Below the pieces are notes generated by a model that was not told the DNA's origin, did not search any database, and saw only the letters and a list, made by a program, of their open reading frames with translations. From Blastobasis lacticolella (lineage: Eukaryota; Arthropoda; Insecta; Lepidoptera; Blastobasidae): a DNA stretch of 64,000 bases. Location: assembly GCA_905147135.1 (NCBI GenBank), contig LR990049.1, positions 16,757,428 to 16,821,427 of the forward strand. The letters run 5' to 3'. Made by a program: the position numbers and the translations under genes. Each line of letters opens with the position of its first letter. Position 1 is the first letter of the stretch. This document shows positions 55,937 through 64,000 of this stretch, in pieces.

Positions 55937-56297
55937 ACTTTTAAGAGGAGTGTTTCCCGAGCGCGCTCCATACAACTGCAATGTGATCATATTTTCAATA
56001 GGTATGACGCTATCAAAGCCAATGAAATTTTGTAGACATGATCCAGAAACCAATATCTATCCTTGTGGTTTTTCAGATTTTCGTCAAAATATATCGTGCC
56101 AAATTGCGCCAGGTTTTAATATTTTCATACAAACCCTTGTTTAAAAGTTCTTCTTTTCTTCTTTCTTTAAAATCTGTCAAACCACAAGTATAGATAAGGT
56201 ATTTGGTTTCTGGATCAACTCAACAAAATTTCACAGGCTTTGATAGCGTAAATATGATTAAGCGACGTTTGTATGGAGTGCGCTCGGGATACAGTCG
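55937..56297. mobile_element. long-TIR MITE family, copy 2
   Basis: TTTTAAGAGGAGTGTTTCCC / GAGCGCGCTCCATACAA on the left and GTTTGTATGGAGTGCGCTCG / GGATACAGTCGCC on the right. The arms of about 120 bp continue through GACGCTATCAAAGCCAATGA and its counterpart TTTCACAGGCTTTGATAGCG. Homologous to 27445-27722. Confidence 0.75.
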
Positions 56298-57125
56298 CCT
56301 TAACTGCGGAGCGCCTTAACGATTATTATAATGAAGCATCGGCAGACGACAGGTATGTGCCAACACCTGACTGTAGCCGTATCTTGTTCTTAAATTTACA
56401 AATCAATACAGTTTCCCAAAGGTTTACCAAAAATGGGTAAAACTCCCGTTGCACTCCATGTTTCAATAACTTCATTCGAATCAACAACGCGTACAAACTC
56501 TTGCTGGAATATATCCTGTAAGAGGACGCTCCACCATTTCTCGAAGCATAACATAGCTTTGCAAAAGCTGGTAGTCAATACTTCGCAACTGCTCCATAAA
56601 ATATCTTATCCACTACACGCTCATAAAATCCCGCATACATAATTCAAAAGCAAACAGCGACATTGCATTGATTTTATAATTCTCCAGCCGATTGCAATCA
56701 AAGGTAGTTACCGGCCCACGCACTGATAGTGCTCGGAGATAGACGACCGTACAAATGTTCGGTTCAACTTTATGACACCGATACAGCGAGCCAGATGAAT
56801 AGACCCAGTAATGAGATGTTGCGGAAGATATAATAGTAAATTCGTTTTTATGGGAATTAGTTTAAGTACGATCATTCAATAAACACCAACGCCGATTTTT
56901 GTACGGGACCCTTTACCCCGGGACTTCGTTGAGACCGGGACAATAAAACCTCGCTCGCTCTTTCTACCCACGAGTCCTACCAATCAATGCCCTATAGGTG
57001 TCATCAATTAAATCCACGTTTACCGGAACAATGTTGTTGGCACTTTTAAAGTTAATTCGATGCGAGCGCTACAAATCATTCGGGCGACATTCATTGCCCA
57101 TAAGCGGCTGGTCTACAATTAATAT
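56298..57125. other. unassigned noncoding
   Basis: No supported feature; opposite-strand ORFs at 56396-56642 have no motif. Confidence 0.35.
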
Positions 57126-57129
57126 CAAA

Positions 57130-57235
57130 TAATTTATTTATTTATTTATTTATTTATTTAAAACTTCATGCACATTACAGTACAATGGCGGACTTAAAGC
57201 TACGTAGCTTTTTCTACCAGTCAACCAGAGAACAA
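57130..57235 (-). repeat. (ATTT)n tract with LINE 3'-tail remnant
   Basis: About eight TTTA units at 57132-57162 are followed by CACATTACAGTACAATGGCG, GACTTAAAGC and TTTCTACCAGTCAACC. This is a block that follows such tracts in many lepidopteran LINE tails. Confidence 0.55.
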
Positions 57236-57410
57236 TTACCAAAAATTACAAGGTAATAATTCATACATAAGACACAAAACTAATTTGTTTTCCGTTAAAT
57301 GAGTGGTTTAATAGGATACAGTTGATTAGACTAGTCGGTACAAGTTTTAAACTTAAATGAAAATAGCTTAAGAAAATAATAGTAAGTAACTGCAATAAAA
57401 AATTATCATC
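57236..57410. other. unassigned noncoding
   Basis: AT-rich spacer. Confidence 0.3.
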
Positions 57411-57505
57411 TTGGCGTTAATGTCCCGGTTGTGCTAATCAGATTTGGCAGATCAGACAATTACAGTGGAGCGACTGATAACCTGACCAGACTGGATCATG
57501 GTTGG
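57411..57505 (-). repeat. tRNA-derived SINE fragment
   Basis: GGCGTTAATGTCCCGGTTGT, AATTACAGTGGAGCGACTG and ATCATGG remain, with internal deletions. Confidence 0.7.
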
Positions 57506-57837
57506 TGATCATGATGGTATGATAACTGCAATACCTATACATTAGTATTAGAAAATACAAAGCAAGAATACTAATATTGTTTTACTTAACCTTTTAACGG
57601 CCATGGTACATTACGACACGTAAATGCAAGCTCATAGCGCTTAATAGCTTAAATATGACCAATATTTTGTCAGTTTTCAGGTGGAGGTATCTCGGTGAGG
57701 ACAAGTGCAAAGAAAAAAAATTGGCGGATAAACTGATATTAATTTCTCAGTTAACAGATACGAAATAAACTTTGGACTTTTATAATAGGTACGAGTTACA
57801 ATAAAAGTACGTTATGTAATGTAAATAAATCATAGAT

Positions 57838-58110
57838 CAGATAATTACAGCCGAGCGACTGCCATCTGCCCTCCGTGACCCTGTTACCAGGGGAACCTGA
57901 CCAGATTGGACCGTGGTTACACATTCAGTCGCCTGAATGTGCAGGTTTTATCAGGATGTTTTCCCTCACCGTAAGAGTGTCGGTTAGCATTCAATTAATG
58001 TACATAACACAGAAAAGAGTCATTGGTACATGGCCGCAGTGGGATTCGAACCTAGTACCTCTCGCTTACGAGTCGGATATCTTAACCACTTGGCTCCCGA
58101 CACTCTAAAA
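57838..58110 (-). repeat. tRNA-derived SINE
   Basis: TCCGTGACCCTGTTACCAGG, TGTTTTCCCTCACCGTAAGA, GTGGGATTCGAACCTAGTAC and TAACCACTTGGCTCCCGACA. The head is well preserved in reverse orientation. Confidence 0.85.
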
Positions 58111-58670
58111 GTACGTAATATAATGAAATTACAATAAACGCACATTATGTTTAGCTCGCATCCGCAAAACATCTACCTTAACCCTAAATTAACAGAAAAA
58201 CAGTGTCCACTGAAACAATAATTGCAATGAACAAAATACTACCACTACTGTAGCGTTTATCTTAATAACATACAAGAAACAGAGTAGAGATAACTGGCTT
58301 TACTCAAATAACCGTAATTTTAACAGGCGATTGTTGTTTTTTTCACGGTACCAATTACTAAATTAATCGATCACGGCAGATGGCGCTACTGTAGTCATGC
58401 GAAACGCTTCAACTTTGCAATTGTTGGCATTTAATAGGTTCGCACATTAATCGCTATTAATTATAAGATTATGGCTTAGAACGTCTCAATTATGTATAGC
58501 CAATCGATTTACCGTAAGACGCAAGTTTTCGTCATAATATTATAAAATTAGAAGACCAAACGAATTTTCAGAAAAGTCCAAAGAGACTGTTCACCGAACC
58601 ATTAAAAAAGTATTAACATTTCAAAGAACCGGCTAACAAAATTATGGTAGCGATTTCAGCTGTTCTTATT
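58111..58670. other. unassigned noncoding
   Basis: AT-rich, no supported gene. Confidence 0.35.
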
Positions 58671-58674
58671 AGCT

Positions 58675-59015
58675 ACTAGTGGACTCGGCGCGACTTCGTT
58701 CGCTTAGCGTCCTACCCCTAACCCTACCCCTACGCAACACCTACCCTATAACCTACATTACCTATGGGTAAAGTTCACCCATTTTTTTTGCTTAGAGACA
58801 TTTCTCTTAAATGACTCAATCTATTGTTAATAACCGCATGAAAATCCGTTGCGTAGTTTTCAAGATCTGAGATACATAGGTACATTGGGATCGACGGCGG
58901 GAAGCGACTTTGTTTTATATGTGTTTATTAGCGTCCTGGCTTTCACCTGTGCGAAGTTTAACTTTCTTGCCGGGCCTTATTATTTTCCCGGGATAAAAAG
59001 TAGCCTATGTCACTC
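58675..59015 (-). repeat. CTAGT-GGCGCGAC-family repeat (copy 4) plus adjoining fragment
   Basis: ACTAGTGGACTCGGCGCGAC, CCTACCCCTAACCCTACCCC, GCATGAAAATCCGTTGCGTA, GACGGCGGGAAGCGACTTTG. The 58920-59015 part (GATAAAAAGTAGCCTATGTC) resembles the unit at 12190-12210. Confidence 0.65.
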
Positions 59016-59018
59016 GGG

Positions 59019-59062
59019 AATAAGTAGCTTTCTATTAGTAAAAGAAAGCTACTTATTCCCGA
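59019..59062. repeat. near-perfect hairpin
   Basis: CGGGAATAAGTAGCTTTCT and its complement, with a loop of about 9 bases. It lies at the edge of a retroelement-derived block. Confidence 0.8.
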
Positions 59063-59289
59063 AATTTTTTAATCGAGTTGTTCGTTACAAACAAATATGC
59101 AGATCTTTTCTCTTTATAGTTTTAGTGTTTATTATACATATAAATGGTTATATTTGAAATGCCTAAAAAGCCTCCTTTCATTAGACTTGTTAAAAAAATG
59201 CGATACAAGCTGAAAAGACTTACTTTTTTTAAAGTCAGGCAACAAACCTAGAGTGAATTTATAAATTCTACTACTACTGGACTATAGTC

Positions 59290-59570
59290 CACCACTTTAT
59301 ATAAGATCACCATCATGTCAGCCCACAACAGTCCACTGCAGGACTCAAGGCCTCTCCCACGAAAGGGAAGGTTATTGCTATAATGTCCACGCTTGGCAAG
59401 GGGTTGGAGATCGCAGCGTTATAAAAATAACAATGAAAAGCGCTTTTGCCTATTTTCCAGCTTACGGAGACTCCAGATCTTTAGCCTAAAACATTAGTCG
59501 CTTTGTACGACACCCACGAGTGTAAGGGGTTGGTACAATTTTGCTCTGCCAATATATGAAAAGCGTATAA
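59290..59570 (-). repeat. LINE 3'-end repeat
   Basis: CAACAGTCCACTGCAGGACT, GGCCTCTCCCACGAAAGGGA, TGTCCACGCTTGGCAAGGGG and GTCGCTTTGTACGACACCCA are the reverse of 43466-43715. Confidence 0.7.
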
Positions 59571-59850
59571 AGGATCACGAATACACGACGTTATGTTATT
59601 TTAAACCGGATCGTCATCCGACTGCTAAAGAGTGTTGTAGTGAAAAAAAAACAACAAAATGATACCATTCCAACTATATTAATGTAGGAATGCCAAAGGA
59701 TTGTAAAGAGCGAGGCTCAAACATTACCGTAATAAATATTAATAATACTATTGTTATTACTATCCTCGTCATATGTTATATCTGTTTCTTTGTTGTGTGC
59801 AATAAATAGTTGAATAAATAAATAAATTAGTTAGCTTGCCTAATCCTTGT
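59571..59850. other. unassigned noncoding
   Basis: Ends in an AATAAATAGTTGAATAAATA tract; otherwise nothing. Confidence 0.35.
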
Positions 59851-59852
59851 AC

Positions 59853-60466
59853 ACCCCGACCCGACGCAAAATGAAGACGCTGTATGTGTTGAAGTTTGGT
59901 GTATGTCATGTTTCTGTCTGTGGTATCGCAGCACCCAAACGGCTGCACTGATTACGATGCGGTTTTCTTGATTTAAGAAACAGTTTAATCAAGATGGTTT
60001 TTAGCTTTGTTTCGTTGGAATCGGTTCATCAGTTTAAGAGATATTTGAGAAAGACTTTGTCAGGGTCTTCAGGTGGGCGTCCTGAGACTGATCGAACAGT
60101 CTCGGGAATCCCGTGACTGTAAATTATTAATATTTGTTGCGTATTTTCCGATATGTCGGTTTATCGGTTAGGTCGTTAAATACCTAGTTATAGTTGACTA
60201 ACTTAAAGGTTACCTAACGATTCGAGTGATAACCTAACCGACAGAAAAAGTCGAATAACCAAGGCCACGTTCACTCGAAACTCAAATATTTTCTAAACAA
60301 AGCCTTAGAACCATATCGATTATAAGGGCTTTCAAATAGAGAACCGCATCCAAATCGGTCCATCCGTTCGGGAGCTACGATGCCAGACAGATACACAAAG
60401 CCACAAATACACAGATACACACCTCAAACTTATAACACCCCTCTTTTTCGTCGGGGGTTAAAAACA
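59853..60466. mobile_element. decayed TIR element, CCCGACGAAAAAGAGGGG type
   Basis: The right end (AACACCCCTCTTTTTCGTCG, GGGGTT) and a degenerate left end (ACCCCGACCCGACGCAAAAT, GAAGTTTGGTG) are inverted. Inside both ends are matching blocks (GGCTGCACTGATTACGATGC on the left, GAACCGCATCCAAATCGGTC on the right). About 610 bp, no ORF. Confidence 0.55.
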
Positions 60467-61760
60467 GAACGACTCTGACAGGGGAATAACTGAACGGAGT
60501 CGAACGACAACAGGCAAAAAGTGACATCATCGAATTCTCATCTCATTTTGACAGCATTTCTCAACAGAAGGGCCCTGATCTCTTGCCGCCAAGCAACTGA
60601 CTCGTAACCTTCGAATGGCAGGGCCGATGAATGAAAGTGTTTGCCGGAACCGCGTGGGCGCACGGCTCTTGAACGAGCCAACGAGAACTGTGCCTACAGA
60701 GTTATTACGTACCGTACACAGTACTCCTAATCATGAACAGCAGATATATCACTTGACTATATCTTCCAACTGACTGACGGGCTGACTGTTAGCAGGAAGT
60801 GGCACAGGACAGAGTGGAATGTAACATCTTAGTGTCGGTGGGCAAGACTCATTTTGGTTCAACATAGTAAGTAAGTATATCTTCCAAAACAAAAAAAAAA
60901 AGAGTTATGTACGAGCGTGTCAGAATCAGTGTTTACGGTATGCAACTAATATACATTGTGTTCGAAATAACAATAACTTTAACTAAATAACATTACATTC
61001 TAATGAATGCTAATGCGCACATGTCATCAGTAAATGCAAAATGTACAGTAAATGGATTGAATCGCCAGTGAAGAAGACACCTAACAGAAGACGCTGGCAC
61101 CCATGTCTACCGCGGAAGTTAATTTTCTTGTCATTATTTTCGGTCTTTCTTTATGACAAGTTGTCTTCTACGAAGCCCTTGAACGGAAAAGGCTATAGTG
61201 CTCTCTAACTCTTCCTGATATAAATCGATTAGTCCTGAGTTGACTCGGAAATAGTTGGCGTTACGTGGTTGGCAGTAAGGCAGACTATCATTATTAAAAC
61301 CTAATCATAGCGGTGTCAAACCATAATTTAGAACCTAGCTAACGAAACAAAAGCACTTCATACAACTACATACCTACTTGAGTGAATATGGGAAACTCAA
61401 CGCCCCATAATGATTTGAAATTATAATGGGCGATCTTCTCCGGTCACGAATCACGACATCAAACAGATTGACTGTACTTCAAATAAACATGACCGCGTAA
61501 TAATTGCACGGGACCGACTGCAGACACCCATTTCGCAGCACCCGCCGAAACACGAATTGGTTTTCCTTATCGAGGCACTCATTGAACGAAAAACTATGAC
61601 TCATACACTTCCGCGTCAATTCATTACGTACCCGAGTACATAAATTATAATACAGTTACATGAATAAACTCTAATTAGATAAGAGTTTTTTTGCTCGAAC
61701 AAAGCCAAGGTGCAATTTGCTCTAGAGTTTTCCGATTACGATCTGGAATTATGTATGTTT
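60467..61760. other. unassigned noncoding
   Basis: No exon recognised. Mildly GC-rich between 60540 and 60700. No repeat termini noticed. Confidence 0.35.
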
Positions 61761-62000
61761 GACCTTAAGAATTAATAGATTGGTGCGCGATGCCCGCGGC
61801 GCGTGTTATGAGCCTTTAAATGAGAAAACGGCAAATTTATGGGTCCACAGAGCCGTCTGTCGCTTCGGCCATTTATTATCTCCTACACTTGATCCGGCTA
61901 CACCTGCCGCATACCCAAATCGGGTAACTAACGGCTGTACATCAAATGCGCATAAAAGGCAATGGATTATATCCGTAAAATTAACACTTATTAAATAAGC
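61761..62000. promoter_or_regulatory. candidate conserved noncoding block
   Basis: GCGATGCCCGCGGCGCGTGT, CAAATTTATGGGTCCACAG and GGCCATTTATTATC mix GC-rich sequence with homeodomain-like TTTATGG/TTTATT sites. One frame (61759-61998) stays open, but without splice sites or motifs. Regulatory role is only a guess. Confidence 0.25.
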
Positions 62001-63270
62001 TAATCCATCTTCGCCATCGTTTCGTAAACACGCATATAATATATTGTATTAACTTGGTCGCTTCAAATTCTCGTAGATCGAGGATGGATACAATAATTTA
62101 TTTCTACTTACGTTTAATAAAGCTACTGACGTATACCTACGTATTGGTATTACCCAAAATTTAAAGGTAATCAAACACATGGGGCCAATTGCACCGGCGG
62201 CGTCACAATAAATTGAATTTAATGAACATGTTGCAAATCACCACTTATTACACCGCATAAGATATCTAATGCCCCTTCCTGGGACTAATGCACTTTTTGT
62301 GTATGTTAGTTTATAATTGAGACGTGGTTGTAGCCTTACGCGAATGTTCCCCAGCTAAACTTGCATTAGTCCGGTTTGCTATCCAATTTGCAATTTTAAT
62401 TGAAATTGTGCTGCTAGCTACCGACATACTCGTAATTTTCTCCTTAGAGCTTTTTTTAAATCTAATTAATATCTATTTTCACGTTTATGACTAATCGTAG
62501 ATAATTCTAATACAATGTTGTAGAGAATGATTAATAATCTTTTTAATGACATTACACGTTTCTATTATGAAATGAGTGGAGTATTTAGAATCTCCTCACT
62601 TTCATTGAGGCTGGACAGATACTATAACCATAATTTTAACTGTCCTGAAAATTTTATTCCTGAAAGCTAACCCCAAACCAAATGCAGACAAAAACTATTT
62701 TGTATAACGTTCCACACATACCACGAGGTTTGTATTTAGTCGAAATGGGACAAAGGACAACAACACGAGACTGATACAAATGCGGTTTGAACAAGAACCC
62801 ACGGCGACACCAACGTTCTTCCGTACCTTAACTGCAAAGCGAAACAGGGCTGTCAGAATCCAAAACTCACAAAATAAATAAGATTTCATAGGTGAAGCTA
62901 ATCGCTGGGTGTAGGAGACTATTAATTGCGCTGTGTCAATTTGTCCACGATTATTATAATTATAATTGTTCATGGTATACTCCACACCCTGCGGAAAAAC
63001 TGTCTTGTCAGGGCTCTAGGCATATAATCTCGAAGTAGGACTCTGTCAAGCCCAAAGAGTCCGCCTGGTTGGATACAACAGCCTTTTCTATTTCTCCCGC
63101 TAACAGTGACAACACACCTGCGGTTCTGCATTTTTGTTACACGCAACCTGAACATGAATTGTAGATGTTATGGGCGACAGTTGCCGCTTTCCTTGCACCC
63201 GCTGGACTACAAGCTATATAAAAAAATTACCTAGAATTCTAGTTACAATTACAACAAAAGTTGAGTACTA
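62001..63270. other. unassigned noncoding
   Basis: AT-rich. Minus-strand ORFs at 62695-62985 and 62970-63155 have no recognisable motif. Confidence 0.35.
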
Positions 63271-63299
63271 ATAATTACCATTTGGTAGATCTCATCCAC

Positions 63300-63620
63300 A
63301 ACCTGTAAATGCTGTAAGATTGCATCCTGCAGGCGCTACTACCACCGACGCTCGCACATTCGCTGGCCCGTTCGCTCGTTAGCCCTACCTTGGGGTCAGT
63401 ATCTACAAACGGGGTCCGCAGATGCTCGGGACAGCCGATTAATAAGACGGGGCCTGCGCCCTGGGCGGGGCGGCATCGCGACAATTTACCAGGAGCGCAG
63501 CAGCCCTCCCGTGGAGATAAGCCGATTACTCTAATGCCCGGACACGAGTGTAAACCGCACGGGACAGATAGCGTTGTTGTGCTGTGAGCGCTGATCTTCA
63601 CTGGACGGGGGGCGGGTGGA
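63300..63620. promoter_or_regulatory. GC-rich unique block, candidate regulatory element
   Basis: GACGGGGCCTGCGCCCTGGG, CGGGGCGGCATCGCG and GGACGGGGGGCGGGTGG are strongly GC-rich. Frames are open on both strands because of composition. No repeat ends. Confidence 0.3.
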
Positions 63621-64000
63621 CTTTTGCGGGTGCGACAGTCTTTTTAGAATATATTGTGTTTATATTCGAAAAACATAAGTCTAATATTATAATATTATTT
63701 AGTAGCTACGAGTTAGGATACAAATCACACAGAATTTGGTTGCAATGGAATGGTTGGAATTTGATGGCAGCAAATGTGTGTAGCTGCAAATCGCTTGGGG
63801 CATTATGATTATAGCCAAATTTATGACATAATTTACCATACGAGCATAGAGGAGCGGAATATGTTGAATGAGGACTGCGCCAATATGGTTCCAAAAGACT
63901 AAGGAAGTAGAAAGACACGCCTTGAATAAAACCGAATAATTGAAACACCAGGTATAAGCTTAGGGCTAAATCCTAAGTTTAGTGTTAGTCAGAATGGCAC
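63621..64000. other. unassigned noncoding
   Basis: Nothing supported up to the window edge. Confidence 0.35.

Noticed and set aside
63275..63601. 108-residue minus-strand ORF
   Set aside because: Same reasoning: strong GC bias opens several frames, with no domain-like content.

Overview
This is nuclear DNA from an insect, almost certainly a moth or butterfly (Lepidoptera). It is AT-rich and gene-poor, has short spliced exons with GT-AG introns, and is full of repeats typical of lepidopteran genomes: tRNA-derived SINEs, LINE 3' tails ending in (GAT)n, MITEs and a TTAA-flanked piggyBac-type MITE. No bacterial operon, tRNA or rRNA gene was seen. A relic of mitochondrial COX1 (246 bp) sits inside a dead LINE.

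Layout, left to right. 0-4.4 kb: the last two exons of a TNF-superfamily ligand (eiger-like), + strand, then its 3' flank. 4.7-11.6 kb: accessory DNA with a 515-bp TIR element, a broken LINE carrying the COX1 relic and a foldback MITE, a broken P-element/THAP9-type transposase, and a minisatellite. 11.6-21.3 kb: repeats and unassigned DNA. 21.7-24.8 kb: a complete six-exon mRpS31 gene (+), with SINEs in two introns. 25-30.6 kb: MITEs and a 1.34-kb long-TIR element containing a second nested palindrome. 31.0-34.3 kb: a BEN-domain protein gene (-) with a 2.8-kb last exon. 37.9-39.8 kb: two small cysteine-containing genes, tail to tail, that look like diverged paralogues. 43-49.8 kb: five exons of a glucose-6-phosphate 1-epimerase gene (-), with a decayed copy of its last exon just downstream. 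49.8-64 kb: no exons recognised. This is probably the epimerase's long 5' intron or intergenic DNA, and it holds GC-rich unique blocks that may be regulatory.

The recognised genes are functionally unrelated (JNK/TNF signalling, mitochondrial translation, chromatin or transcription control, sugar phosphate metabolism), so no operon-like cooperation is implied. The best leads are the possible paralogue pair at 38-39 kb, the decayed epimerase exon, the splice-phase puzzle in the BEN gene, the nested long-TIR element and the P-element relic. All calls were made by reading the sequence; no database search was run.
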